64,000 nt of DNA from contig SWDH01000031.1 of NCBI GenBank assembly GCA_005116945.1, positions 87,916-151,915 on the forward strand, in the 5' to 3' direction. The first letter of the stretch is position 1, and every line of letters begins with the position of its first letter. A program made the position numbers and the translations under genes. A model generated the notes under the pieces. It worked only from the letters and a program-made list of their open reading frames with translations. It was not told the DNA's origin and did no database searches. Shown piece after piece: positions 46,781 to 55,153 of this stretch. The DNA comes from Nitrospira sp. (GTDB taxonomy: Bacteria; Nitrospirota; Nitrospiria; Nitrospirales; Nitrospiraceae).

Positions 46781-46933
46781 TCACCGTCCTTTCTTCGCTG
46801 TGGCGCGTTGCTGAAATTCCCGCTCGACCAGGCTACGGATAAATCCGCTCGCCGTGGTGCCGTGCTGGCGGAGCACATCGAGCTTGGCCTTGAGCGGGCG
46901 GGGGAGTTGAATCAATACGCGAACCATCATCAT
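46781..46933 (-). CDS. Small ribbon-helix-helix protein
   Basis: A 50-residue frame (MMMVRVLIQLPRPLKAKLDV at the start, then ASGFIRSLVEREF) typical of CopG/Arc-type DNA-binding proteins, here an N-terminal beta strand and two helices. GGAGG precedes a triple ATG. It is the first gene of the integrase transcript. It probably binds the palindrome at 46958 to control integrase and, through it, the tRNA. It was found by reading the strand directly, being very short. Confidence 0.7.
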   Translation of the reverse strand: MMMVRVLIQLPRPLKAKLDVLRQHGTTASGFIRSLVEREFQQRATAKKGR

Positions 46934-46957
46934 AGTGACCTCCTTCATTGATAAGCA

Positions 46958-46975
46958 TGATATGTGTACATATCA
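46958..46975. promoter_or_regulatory. Palindromic operator in the integrase promoter
   Basis: An 18-base inverted repeat, TGATATGT-GT-ACATATCA, with perfect eight-base arms. On the minus strand TTGATA (46976-46971) and TATCAA (46953-46948) are 17 bases apart, which makes the integrase-operon promoter straddle the palindrome. A ribbon-helix-helix protein from either divergent gene is the likely ligand. Confidence 0.6.
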
Positions 46976-47016
46976 AACGCTGTCAAGAGTCATACAGCTA
47001 TGCTATCTTCCTCGAC

Positions 47017-47208
47017 ATGCCGAAAACTAAAAAGACTGACGCTGCCGGGGGTGCCTGGATCTTCCGTGATATTCCACGAGACCTCATGAAACAGGCAAAG
47101 ATCGCGGCAGCCATTGAAGGTCGATCCATTAAGGCGCTCGTCATGGACTCGTTAGAAACCCATCTGCAAGAGATGGAAAAGAAGGGCCTACTCCCGAAAG
47201 GCAAATGA
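47017..47208 (+). CDS. Small HicB/RHH-like DNA-binding protein
   Basis: A 63-residue protein (KKTDAAGGAWIFRDIPRDLM, then EGRSIKALVMDSLETHLQEM) with ribbon-helix-helix character and a charged tail. Divergent from the integrase operon. The ATG at 47017 lies just after a possible TATCTT -10 element at 47004, so the mRNA may be leaderless. It is likely a second regulator of the element, or an antitoxin without an evident toxin. Confidence 0.55.
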   Translation: MPKTKKTDAAGGAWIFRDIPRDLMKQAKIAAAIEGRSIKALVMDSLETHLQEMEKKGLLPKGK

Positions 47209-47237
47209 ACGGTATCCCCTTTTAGCTTGAGGACACC

Positions 47238-47456
47238 ATGACACGAGGACAATTCGTCGGCACGGTCATGATTGCCTTCCTGGTCACAAGCATTCTGAGT
47301 GCTGCCTATCTATTGAGCCACAGGTATCAAACCGCTGCGAGTAATGACTTCTTGTATGTGGTCGATACCTTCACAGGACAAATCGAGACATACACGGTTG
47401 CCGGTAGAGGGGGGACTTTTGAAAATCTCCGCCTTCATGAAATCGGTCAGAAGTAG
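47238..47456 (+). CDS. Small membrane protein, unknown
   Basis: A 72-residue protein with one membrane helix (GTVMIAFLVTSILSAAYLL) and a soluble tail. GAGG lies seven bases before the ATG. It follows the regulator by 29 bases on the same strand. Confidence 0.5.
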   Translation: MTRGQFVGTVMIAFLVTSILSAAYLLSHRYQTAASNDFLYVVDTFTGQIETYTVAGRGGTFENLRLHEIGQK

Positions 47457-47525
47457 CCTTACCGCACCGACAACTTCTGCTCTGCTATAGTGCTTCGACC
47501 ATCGCGCTCGCCAAGGAGGTGCACC

Positions 47526-47735
47526 ATGAAACCCATTCTTTGGTTCGTCCTCGGAATCCTCGTCGCCACTGCCGGTCAAGCCGTGGCTCAAATTGTCTAC
47601 CCGTCAGGCCCAGTTGATAGCTACGGCAATGGCATTATCGGAGAGACGTATAGGCCCGTGCCAGGCGGGTATCAATACCGAGACTCGTCCGGCGATGTTC
47701 ATTATTACGCCCCGTCTCAGAAAAATCCTTGCTAA
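47526..47735 (+). CDS. Small secreted protein, unknown
   Basis: The start at 47526 has AAGGAGG six bases upstream. Signal peptide WFVLGILVATAGQAVAQ, then about 47 residues rich in Tyr, Gly and Pro (GGYQYRDSSGDVHYYAP). The stop overlaps the stop of the convergent operon by four bases. Confidence 0.5.
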   Translation: MKPILWFVLGILVATAGQAVAQIVYPSGPVDSYGNGIIGETYRPVPGGYQYRDSSGDVHYYAPSQKNPC

Positions 47736-48256
47736 GCACCTTGCTCGCCGCCAGTGGGGCGCATTGCAGGCCATCCACTCTCCTGGATATAGCGCTCCAC
47801 TTGCGCCGTGAGATCGTCTAACCGCCCCTGTACACCATCCCAATTTCGCAAACACTGGCGGAGGCTACCAATTAACTGTGTGCGCATATTGATATCGACA
47901 GACTTCCCGTCCGTCCAGATCGGTGGGGTCAGTCGGTCCCACCCTTCAATCCCGGCGCAGATTGTGTTTGGGACCGTGTCGCACAGCATTCCCATTTCCC
48001 GAAGCCACGGCTGGACCGCGAGCGGGAGTGGGACCTTGCTCTGGGCCTGAATGGTGGCCACGCGCTCCAAAAATGGGCGATAGATTTCGCTTATTGTTCG
48101 CTCCAACTTCGGGAGTTGGTCCTTCGCCTGCGTATAATGTTGCCGTCCGATCTCATCCCGCATTGCGTCGATGATCTCGTTTCGAGTGGTGCGCGCCTGG
48201 TCAGTTGCCGGAGCAATCCGTGCTTCGGCGTGGTCAAGAATTGATAGGGTACTCAT
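47732..48256 (-). CDS. Element protein of unknown function, last gene of the packaging operon
   Basis: The start at 48256 has GGAGG upstream. 174 residues, largely helical with no membrane segment (DQARTTRNEIIDAMRDEIGR, then QVERYIQESGW). By position, after the terminase genes, it might be a head-morphogenesis or capsid-interaction factor, but nothing in the sequence proves it. Confidence 0.5.
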   Translation of the reverse strand: MSTLSILDHAEARIAPATDQARTTRNEIIDAMRDEIGRQHYTQAKDQLPKLERTISEIYRPFLERVATIQAQSKVPLPLAVQPWLREMGMLCDTVPNTICAGIEGWDRLTPPIWTDGKSVDINMRTQLIGSLRQCLRNWDGVQGRLDDLTAQVERYIQESGWPAMRPTGGEQGA

Positions 48257-48283
48257 GTTGCGTTCCTCCATGGGGTGTGAGTG

Positions 48284-48763
48284 TTACGGCGCATAGGTCC
48301 GCGCCTGCTTACCAAAATGCCGGGCAATGTTCGTGACGAGCCGGAGATCGCCGCCTGCGGCCAACACCGCCGCAACCAAGTCGTCCACTTCTCCGCCTAA
48401 CGTGCGCGTCAGACGGCTTATCCCCACTTGCGCATCGGCCCAGTGTGCGGCAGCTTCTCCGCCCCATTCGTGGCGAAGGGCCTCCATCGCACGGGCATCG
48501 TCGGGGGAGAGAACGGGCTCATCATCCGCCCCGCCGGTCTTGACGGATACTCCTTCCTGGATCGTGACCGGCGAAGAGTCCGGCAGCGCTTTTTTGTAGA
48601 GTCCATCGAGATAGTCCGACACTGCCCTGTCGCCCCGCTGATACCCCGCGTACCGTGGGTTAGTCGTGTTCGTCGCAATGTCTTGGAACTCGGCGCGGGC
48701 GGTGTCGAGCGCCGGATTACCGGAAGCCGTGAAGAGGCCACCGCTACTTATTTGTTCGTCCAT
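48284..48763 (-). CDS. Element protein of unknown function
   Basis: A 159-residue protein with AAAGGAAGG before its ATG. Helical, acidic at the centre (DDEPVLSPDDARAMEALRHEW) and basic at the end (IARHFGKQARTYAP). It resembles small phage scaffold-type proteins in composition only. Same operon and orientation as the terminase genes. Confidence 0.5.
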   Translation of the reverse strand: MDEQISSGGLFTASGNPALDTARAEFQDIATNTTNPRYAGYQRGDRAVSDYLDGLYKKALPDSSPVTIQEGVSVKTGGADDEPVLSPDDARAMEALRHEWGGEAAAHWADAQVGISRLTRTLGGEVDDLVAAVLAAGGDLRLVTNIARHFGKQARTYAP

Positions 48764-48801
48764 CGTGTGCCTTCCTTTCTCGACGAGTTGCCTTCACCCC
48801 G

Positions 48802-49200
48802 TCAGTGCGGGGAGGGGGTTCCGGTTTTCAGGTGCCAGTCCTTCGTGATGGCGGCGAGTCGCTCCTCCGTCTCGGGTATGAGCCGTTCGATCTCCGCCAG
48901 CTTCTCCCGCTTGGTGCTCAGGGTTGCGTCAAGCGTTTGCTCTTTGTCACGGTATTCTGTGGCAAGTTGGCTGTATCGCGTTTGGAGGCGCTGGTAATCG
49001 CCATCCAGCTTCGCAAACGCCGCTCGCACGGCAGCCACATCCGCCTCGACCGTGAGCTGTTCGCGCTTGGCTGTGGCGAGCCGAACCTCCAGTCCCTCCA
49101 CCTCGTCAAACGCGTCGGGGAGTTTGTCGATCCCCGTGAGTAAGGCACGCACCTGTCGCGCAATGCCGCCGAGGGATTTGGCTTCTTGTGCTGTCATCAT
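48802..49200 (-). CDS. Coiled-coil protein of the packaging operon
   Basis: A 132-residue protein consisting almost wholly of a heptad-patterned coiled coil (VEGLEVRLATAKREQL, YSQLATEYRDKEQTLD, REKLAEIERLIPETEERL). AAAGGAG precedes the ATG. The position next to terminase and a J-domain protein suits a scaffold or assembly chaperone role, by inference. Confidence 0.5.
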   Translation of the reverse strand: MMTAQEAKSLGGIARQVRALLTGIDKLPDAFDEVEGLEVRLATAKREQLTVEADVAAVRAAFAKLDGDYQRLQTRYSQLATEYRDKEQTLDATLSTKREKLAEIERLIPETEERLAAITKDWHLKTGTPSPH

Positions 49201-49204
49201 GTTG

Positions 49205-49600
49205 CTAGTCTCCTTTCATGGTGGTGAATGTGGCGTCGTAGATTTGACGCGTGTGATCGTCGCTGAGGGTTTCATAGGCTTCGTTGATTTGTGTCATCGC
49301 GGCTCCCGTCTCGCCGCTGGATGTGTCGGGATGGTACTGTTTCGCCAACGCCCGATAGGCCGCCTGGATCTCGTCAGCAGTCGCATCACGGAACACGCCG
49401 AGCGTGACGTAGTGTGTGGGGATGGCGATTCGATTCCTCGCCCGTCGCAGCGCGAGGGCTTCCGCCTGAAACAGCGTCGCCAGTCGGTCGAGGGCTTCGA
49501 TTGTGATCGCGCCTGCCAGGATGGAGTGACCGGATCGGACGCGGAGTTCTGCGTCTGCGCCGTTGCGTGTCACTGTGAGGGTGAGGGGTTCGAGGGACAT
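49205..49600 (-). CDS. J-domain protein within the packaging operon
   Basis: A 131-residue protein. An unrecognised N-terminal 60 residues precede a J-domain (YVTLGVFRDATADEIQAAYR) with intact HPD in KQYHPDTSSG. J-domain proteins recruit Hsp70. Lying directly after the large terminase gene, it may direct host chaperones to capsid or terminase assembly, or help DNA replication as phage lambda uses host DnaJ. No other chaperone gene is in the element. Confidence 0.75.
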   Translation of the reverse strand: MSLEPLTLTVTRNGADAELRVRSGHSILAGAITIEALDRLATLFQAEALALRRARNRIAIPTHYVTLGVFRDATADEIQAAYRALAKQYHPDTSSGETGAAMTQINEAYETLSDDHTRQIYDATFTTMKGD

Positions 49601-49612
49601 GGTGCTCCTTTC

Positions 49613-51295
49613 TTACCGATGCTCGGTGAATACGCCGAGGTCGAAGGTGGACTCGACCATCGGGATCGGATCGAGCGAAAAACTTGTTTCCACTTTGAGA
49701 GGCCCCGGCGTCGGGACCTCCATCAGATCGCTCCCGAGGAGCCAGCCGAACAGATACGCCGCCGCGTCGCCCAGATCCGCAAAGGGGCTATTCGGTTTCT
49801 TCGGCCCTGTCCGATCCACTTGGCCGTCTGTGGTGATCGGATAAAACCATCGGCCCTCAAAGGCCTGCACCAGCAATGCGGTGTCTGGTCCTGGCGCAAT
49901 CAACAGCGGCGATTGTCCGGCTTCATGCCGAGGAGCCAACACTTTCAGCACCGCTTCTTTTCTCGGAGCCCAGCGGACGGCCCCTTTGACAATCCGCCCA
50001 CCCAAACATTTCAGAATCATTTTCTCCGCGGTCTCGTGAATGGTGGCTTGCCCCGGCGTTGACAAGTTCGGGTCGATGCAATGGACGAGCGCCGCGCCGC
50101 CATCGAGCAAGGCCCAGGGCGCATGTTGGTCGATCCATGGACGCACCTGCTGTTCAATCAATTCCAATGTCCCAATACCCAGCCCGTTGAGCGCCGCAAA
50201 GACCTGAATCGGCCCGCCCTGTCGCTGCCCGATCACGGCAGAGGGACTATGCCCGCCGTCCCAGCCGATGCCGAGCAGATACTGCGGGTGCGGGGTCAAC
50301 GGCCATCGAGACACATGGATGGCGGCATTGAATCCTTCCGCCACGGGCTGGCCTCGCTCTGCCATCACCCATTCGCCACGACCGAGTCGCGCATCCATCG
50401 CCGAGTTCCCGGCGAACGTCTTACGATGCACGGCTTGTTGCTCTGGCGAGAGCCGATCGGAAATGGGAATGTGAATGGCCCGCCTTGTCGGATGTCCCTG
50501 TCCTGCCACGTCGAAATGGGCATAGGGCCATAAGTCTGGGCTGCCGGGATTGGTCGCGGCCATCGCCACACGATGCCGCGTCTCTAAGCGAATCGAGGAG
50601 GAAATCGCTAAGCGCCATTGCGGGAGTTCAATCCCGAGGCCATCGGTCAAACTCGCCACGAGTTCTTCACCGACAACCATGTGACAGTCTTGGCGCAAGC
50701 GTTCAGCGGAGCTGGCATCTTTGCAGCCGACGAAGTTGCCGAGGAGCACTTCTTTGCCGCCGATGGAGAAGATCGCTTTGGTTCGATCATCTTTGATACT
50801 CCAGAGCCCGCCCCACATCGGAAGTTCTAACGCTTCACCGGTTTTCGCACTGGCGGACATCAGCGAATCATGCAACCACATCACTTTGAAGACGCCGGGA
50901 TACTGCCCACGATGATGGAGCTCGGCATTGATGAGCGCCGCCCCGGCGAGCAGGTGCGTCTTGCCGGTTCCGCGTTCCCCATACGCGAGGATTTCTTCCA
51001 TGTCGCCGTCAATCGCCGCCGCCATCGCGAGCGAGGCCTTCGGCGCAAAGAGGACCGGGTGGACCACATCAGGATAGTGCCCGTCCTTGAGCTGGCCAAG
51101 GATGTACTCAACCGCCACGTCCGCTGGAGCATCCGAGCCCAGACTATGCCGCCCAATGAGAAAGACCGACCGGCCTGCGGCGTCTAGGCCATCACAGAGC
51201 GGATGTCTCACCGGCAGGTCCAGCAACACGGCGCAGCACAATACCCCGGTCTGGGCTCCCAAGCGTTCGACGATGGCTTTTAAGGCGCGGCTCAT
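49613..51295 (-). CDS. Phage terminase large subunit
   Basis: A 560-residue packaging motor. The ATPase half has the Walker A GERGTGKTHLLAG near residue 106, a Walker-B-like HMVVGEEL near 205-213 and the coupling motif MAATNPGSP near 244. The nuclease half has an RNase-H-like GIGWDGGHSPSAV near 345 and a second acidic site near LLDGGAALVHCID. It cuts and pumps DNA into preformed capsids. It overlaps the small-subunit gene by four bases (ATGA). A portal gene, which normally follows, is absent. Confidence 0.75.
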   Translation of the reverse strand: MSRALKAIVERLGAQTGVLCCAVLLDLPVRHPLCDGLDAAGRSVFLIGRHSLGSDAPADVAVEYILGQLKDGHYPDVVHPVLFAPKASLAMAAAIDGDMEEILAYGERGTGKTHLLAGAALINAELHHRGQYPGVFKVMWLHDSLMSASAKTGEALELPMWGGLWSIKDDRTKAIFSIGGKEVLLGNFVGCKDASSAERLRQDCHMVVGEELVASLTDGLGIELPQWRLAISSSIRLETRHRVAMAATNPGSPDLWPYAHFDVAGQGHPTRRAIHIPISDRLSPEQQAVHRKTFAGNSAMDARLGRGEWVMAERGQPVAEGFNAAIHVSRWPLTPHPQYLLGIGWDGGHSPSAVIGQRQGGPIQVFAALNGLGIGTLELIEQQVRPWIDQHAPWALLDGGAALVHCIDPNLSTPGQATIHETAEKMILKCLGGRIVKGAVRWAPRKEAVLKVLAPRHEAGQSPLLIAPGPDTALLVQAFEGRWFYPITTDGQVDRTGPKKPNSPFADLGDAAAYLFGWLLGSDLMEVPTPGPLKVETSFSLDPIPMVESTFDLGVFTEHR

Positions 51296-51738
51296 CCGGC
51301 ACTCCGTTTCCCCGGCAACACCCGCACCGGCGACTCTTTCAACCGTTGCAACGCCGCGAGGCCAGGGCCGTGCCCATCCAAGGCGAGCAAGAGCTTGTTC
51401 TGTTCTTCCAGGGCCTTCGTGGCATGATCGGCACTCGCGCCGCTGGTCGCTTTCAAGATCATGTCGAGCCGGCGATAGTCCGGCTTCTTCTCCGTCTTCA
51501 GGATGTCTACGACCTTCGCCCGAACCTTGAGACAGTCGCCGACCGTCTCGAAGTTGTTCGTGTCGAGATCATCGGGGAGGCGCATTTCTTGGGCAGCGGA
51601 GACCGCACGGGCCAGAATGGCCTTCGCCCGCGTCTGGTCCACATCATGATGGTGACAGGCCGTTACCCCCTCAGGAAGACTGAATCGGCAGGGCTGCCCA
51701 TCCCGCGATTGATGCCCATGATCACCGCACGTATTCAT
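51292..51738 (-). CDS. Probable terminase small subunit
   Basis: The start at 51738 has AGGAGAGGG upstream. The N-terminus has a Cys/His cluster (CGDHGHQSRDGQPC, then TACHHH) of a type common ahead of phage large terminases. The rest is helical. The function is inferred mainly from the four-base overlap with the large-subunit gene. It would recognise the packaging site of the element's DNA. Confidence 0.55.
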   Translation of the reverse strand: MNTCGDHGHQSRDGQPCRFSLPEGVTACHHHDVDQTRAKAILARAVSAAQEMRLPDDLDTNNFETVGDCLKVRAKVVDILKTEKKPDYRRLDMILKATSGASADHATKALEEQNKLLLALDGHGPGLAALQRLKESPVRVLPGKRSAG

Positions 51739-51898
51739 GCTGTCCCTCTCCTGTCTGCCTTGTTCAAGCCACTGCCAACCTTCCCACAAGGGCCTTGCTC
51801 GTGATCCAGATGCTTAAAAAACCGGAGACATCTCCCTCGTGCGCACCCAGGGGACCTCAAAAGCCCTTCCCCCTCGGTGCTGTTTTCGGCGCGGCTCC

Positions 51899-52297
51899 TC
51901 ATCCAGCGTCCTTCCACTGCTCAATGAGCCGGTCGAGATCGGCTCGGTCAAACAACAGCTTCCGCAGCTCGCCTGAATTGGGGAGGGGAATCCTCACCCG
52001 TTGCAAGCTACCAGCGGCTTCGAGGTCTCGGACGGTCCACGGCGAGAGGCCGAGGTATTGTGCGGCGGTCGGCAGATCCAAGAGCCGTGGATTGAGAGGA
52101 ACCACGGTTGTTTGAACCTGTGTTCCCTCACCGGCTCCGCTCTGAATGCGTGGTTTCATCGTCACTGTGCCCACACTGTGCCCGTGTTCCGGCTTCCCAA
52201 AGATACCCGCATCGCCCTTCCGTGGCCGTCCAGGCTTGCCGCGACGGGAGCCAGGGACGAGGGGAGGGCTATTCAGGTGTGCTTGGCGCATGTTCAC
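51899..52297 (-). CDS. AlpA/MerR-like helix-turn-helix protein
   Basis: 132 residues. The C-terminal 65 residues form a winged HTH typical of AlpA/excisionase-type proteins (LPTAAQYLGLSPWTVRDLE). The N-terminal part is basic and contains RGKPGRPRKGD, an AT-hook-like stretch. It might be the excisionase or a late-gene regulator of the element. It lies between the helicase and terminase genes on the same strand. Confidence 0.6.
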   Translation of the reverse strand: MNMRQAHLNSPPLVPGSRRGKPGRPRKGDAGIFGKPEHGHSVGTVTMKPRIQSGAGEGTQVQTTVVPLNPRLLDLPTAAQYLGLSPWTVRDLEAAGSLQRVRIPLPNSGELRKLLFDRADLDRLIEQWKDAG

Positions 52298-52331
52298 GGC
52301 TTACGGCGTTTCCCGGTTGAAGCCCATATCG

Positions 52332-53630
52332 TTACGCACTCCATTCCTCATCACTCCCCAATTCCCTTTGGTCCCCTGTACCGTTTGTAACCGTTGTAAC
52401 CGATGCTATGGGGGAGGGAACTAAGAGAGAAATAGAAGGATCTTCCAGAGGTGGCAGGTAGCGGGCCCATGGGTCGAGAAAGTCACTCCGCTCGTACCCT
52501 TTGCATATCGTCGTTCCGATTCTAAGAGGTTTGGGTCCGACCTCATACGGCTTCAACAGCCGTGAGAGACGGCGACCATCTAACGGCTTGCCTTTCAGAT
52601 CGCCCCAGGGCGACTCTTCGAGATCAATCAAGGCTTCAATCAGATCGACCGTCGAGAACGCGTCACGCACTCCAAAGACCGTGCGAATGTCCGTGAGGAG
52701 CCGAATTCCCAAGCTGCCATTGTCTCGCTTAGTATCGGTTACAAGGGTAACAGCGGATACACGCGCTTGCGCAGGCCACGAACCACCGATAGCATCGGCC
52801 ACTGCGAGGAGGGGTTCCCACACGTCGGCATTTCGATCACTTACACCGTCCGGCATGGAGGGAGAGGTGAGTAACAATGGCCGAATCTGCTCCGCCCAAT
52901 CCTGTAACCGATCGCGTAACCGATGGCCTTCCGGTTCATGGGTTCGTAACCGATACGGCTCCACTTGTTCGTGAGGAGCCCGCCGCCGCATGCGGATCAC
53001 GATCGAGCGTGTGAGGATCGTATCGGGAAGCTGGCCGAGTCCAGCCAAGGCGATCGCGCAATACGCCGGGAATTTCACGGTCTCGATCGTCTTGCCTTTC
53101 AACACGCATCGATGAATGATCGCCCCGCGCCGATGTCCGGCATTGATCAAGGCGCGGAGATCCTCATGTTCCTTGGCTCGTGGGCCAAAGATCGTATCGA
53201 TCTCATCGAATAGGATAGTTGGCGAACCGTCGGGATCAGAGATATTGCGAAACAGGGCGGCGACGGTGGTATTGATGGATTGCAATGGACGCGGCACCAA
53301 GGTTTCGGTGAGTTCAAGCGCGCGCGTTTTTCCACTGCCTGGTTCGGGTGAGAGAAACGCCAGACGTGGTGTCGATTCCCACTTGTCCATCAGGTGGGTA
53401 TGGACTACCCAAAGTGTATGCGCGTTCAGGGCATGCGAGGAGGGATAGGCGACGAATCGAGCGAGAAAGGCCGACAGATCGTCCAGAATCGAAGACGACT
53501 GCGTGAAACTCTCAGGCGACGACGAGCGCCCATTCATGGAGGGCAAATCGAGGGTGGCGAGCCCTACTTGCGCACGTCGCAGCGCTTGCTGGAAAGTATT
53601 TCGCGAGTCTACGCCGCTATCGCAGTCCAT
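52332..53630 (-). CDS. DUF3631 helicase-like ATPase
   Basis: The ATG at 53630 (GAGGA five bases upstream) overlaps the previous gene by 14 bases. The 432-residue protein has Walker A EPGSGKTRALEL near residue 95, Walker B ILFDEIDTIFG near 138, and the family stretches NAGHRRGA, GQLPDTILTRSIVIRMRRR and GVRDAFSTVDLIEAL. DUF3631 domains occur at the end of element and phage primase-helicase proteins and probably unwind replication origins. The previous gene supplies the primase-type zinc finger, so the pair looks like a split primase-helicase. Confidence 0.8.
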   Translation of the reverse strand: MDCDSGVDSRNTFQQALRRAQVGLATLDLPSMNGRSSSPESFTQSSSILDDLSAFLARFVAYPSSHALNAHTLWVVHTHLMDKWESTPRLAFLSPEPGSGKTRALELTETLVPRPLQSINTTVAALFRNISDPDGSPTILFDEIDTIFGPRAKEHEDLRALINAGHRRGAIIHRCVLKGKTIETVKFPAYCAIALAGLGQLPDTILTRSIVIRMRRRAPHEQVEPYRLRTHEPEGHRLRDRLQDWAEQIRPLLLTSPSMPDGVSDRNADVWEPLLAVADAIGGSWPAQARVSAVTLVTDTKRDNGSLGIRLLTDIRTVFGVRDAFSTVDLIEALIDLEESPWGDLKGKPLDGRRLSRLLKPYEVGPKPLRIGTTICKGYERSDFLDPWARYLPPLEDPSISLLVPSPIASVTTVTNGTGDQRELGSDEEWSA

Positions 53631-54078
53631 CCAGATCCTCATGCTCCAACAGGGTGTAAGCATCGGCCAGTGCATTGAGTTCGGCATCCAAACGCGCGTG
53701 ACTCCATTGCGAAATATCAAGCCCTTGCCGAGAACGAATAAAGTAGTCAGCCTCTCGCAAAGCATCAATCACTGCTCCCTCTTGGTGTGCGTCCTGTTCG
53801 AGTGCCTGCCGCTGGCGTTCTCGTTGCTGGGATGCCCTCTTCCGTCGTTGCGGGTCTCGGTCGATCGCATCAAAAAACAAATCAGAAGGACGAAGCTGGA
53901 GCGCCTGACAGATTTCGTCCAACGCACAGCCAGCGAAACACTTCAGCAGAATGCACTTGTTGCCGTCCTTGAACGTCAGGCTTGGACGACGATCTTGGTG
54001 AGCGGGACAACAGGCTTTCCACTTCTCGCCGAACTGCATCGCGCCGGTTATTCGTTCGGCAAGCTCAGCGGCTCGCAT
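53617..54078 (-). CDS. CHC2-type primase zinc-finger protein
   Basis: From the ATG at 54078 the 153-residue protein has the DnaG-like zinc finger (CCPAHQDRRPSLT, then LLKCFAGCALDEI; ligands Cys24, His27, Cys47 and Cys51). A helical Arg/Gln-rich tail (RRKRASQQRERQRQALEQ) follows. No polymerase (TOPRIM/AEP) domain is visible, so on its own it would bind but not synthesise. It overlaps genes on both sides. Confidence 0.75.
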   Translation of the reverse strand: MRAAELAERITGAMQFGEKWKACCPAHQDRRPSLTFKDGNKCILLKCFAGCALDEICQALQLRPSDLFFDAIDRDPQRRKRASQQRERQRQALEQDAHQEGAVIDALREADYFIRSRQGLDISQWSHARLDAELNALADAYTLLEHEDLDGLR

Positions 54079-54340
54079 GCCAGGCCTCTTCGTGTGCGAG
54101 TTTGGAGCCAACAGGTTTTTCCAGCACGTGTGGCAGTTGCGCAATATATGCCTCGAGTTCTGTCCGCAAGAACACTACGCGACGACCGAGTTTCCGGGCC
54201 GGAATCTGCCCACGCCGAACAGCCATATACAGTTGGCCCTGATTCCAACCTAAGAGCCGACAAACGTCATCCGCGCAGAGGATCAACCGATCGTTGAACG
54301 TGTCTATTTGTTGAGTAAACACAGGTGCACGATAGCGCAC
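54065..54340 (-). CDS. Excisionase-type helix-turn-helix protein
   Basis: A 91-residue protein with a small winged HTH (CADDVCRLLGWNQGQLYMAV, then RKLGRRVVFLRTELEAYI) of the type used by excisionases and by phage and satellite replication initiators. It starts at GTG 54340. It overlaps the zinc-finger gene by 14 bases and may be the first gene of the operon. A tandem direct repeat sits just upstream. Confidence 0.7.
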   Translation of the reverse strand: MRYRAPVFTQQIDTFNDRLILCADDVCRLLGWNQGQLYMAVRRGQIPARKLGRRVVFLRTELEAYIAQLPHVLEKPVGSKLAHEEAWHASR

Positions 54341-54352
54341 CGCCTGACACCT

Positions 54353-54392
54353 GGGGAGGGGGAAATAAAATCAGGGAGGGGGGAAATAAAAT
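54353..54392. repeat. Tandem direct repeats ahead of the replication operon
   Basis: Two near-identical units of about 20 bases (GGGAGGGGGAAATAAAAT and GGGAGGGGGGAAATAAAAT) lie 13 bases before the GTG of the HTH gene. Tandem G-rich plus A/T-rich units here suggest binding sites for the HTH protein, either as an operator or as iterons of the element's origin. Confidence 0.5.
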
Positions 54393-54433
54393 TGATAGAG
54401 GTCTAGCGATTCCCCAGAGATAGGGGCGTCCAC

Positions 54434-55153
54434 TCAGAATTTCAAAACGATAGCGGTTGGGCCAGGTCCCTTGGGCTTCGGCGGGGTTCTTCGATCTTTC
54501 AGTTCAGAGTCAATAAAGTCAATGAGGCGCTCCATACTTGCTGCCCGCGCCTCTACAACAGCAGCGATCTTCCGACTCCCAAAGGCATGCCAGTATTCTC
54601 CTAGATCAGGACGCTTGCGAATACTTTCTGCGGCATCAAGATGTGTTCGCAAATATCCGTTGACGCGCGCTTTGACTCGCGCAGATGTCCAGCCATCAGA
54701 TTCTCGACACTGACCAGGAAAAAATTTTCTCAATAACTTGGCCGTGACAGCCCAGTGTCGAGACTGCTGCCGTTGAGCGTCGCTTTCTCCCAGCAGCTTG
54801 AGGATGATTGTATTGAAAACGCAGAGGTTGAAGGTGAAATCCCCATCGTAGTGGGCCGGGCGTCCCTTCGAGGGCTTCTTGACCGTTAACGGAGGATACT
54901 GAGGATCAAATTGCACCCACATCGCTCCGAGCTGGCTTCGCAATGCATGACGCCATTTCAACTCGTAGTCGGGGTTTGTGCACATGTTCTGGAGAGCTTT
55001 AGAAGATGCGGTGCGCTGCTCAAAGGTCTTGTATTTTTCTGGAAGTGCATCGCCTGCGGCAGCCTTATCGTACCAGCGCCAACAGTCCAACACGTCTATA
55101 GGACGCGGTGGGAGGAGATAGTCATTTTGGGAAATGTTCTTTGTGGATCGCAT
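54434..55153 (-). CDS. Element protein of unknown function
   Basis: 239 residues with GGAG eight bases before the ATG. Mostly helical and basic (SARVKARVNGYLRTHLDAAE), without membrane segments or recognised motifs. It lies just upstream of the tandem repeats and reads in the same direction as the replication genes, so it may be the first gene of that operon. Confidence 0.55.
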   Translation of the reverse strand: MRSTKNISQNDYLLPPRPIDVLDCWRWYDKAAAGDALPEKYKTFEQRTASSKALQNMCTNPDYELKWRHALRSQLGAMWVQFDPQYPPLTVKKPSKGRPAHYDGDFTFNLCVFNTIILKLLGESDAQRQQSRHWAVTAKLLRKFFPGQCRESDGWTSARVKARVNGYLRTHLDAAESIRKRPDLGEYWHAFGSRKIAAVVEARAASMERLIDFIDSELKDRRTPPKPKGPGPTAIVLKF

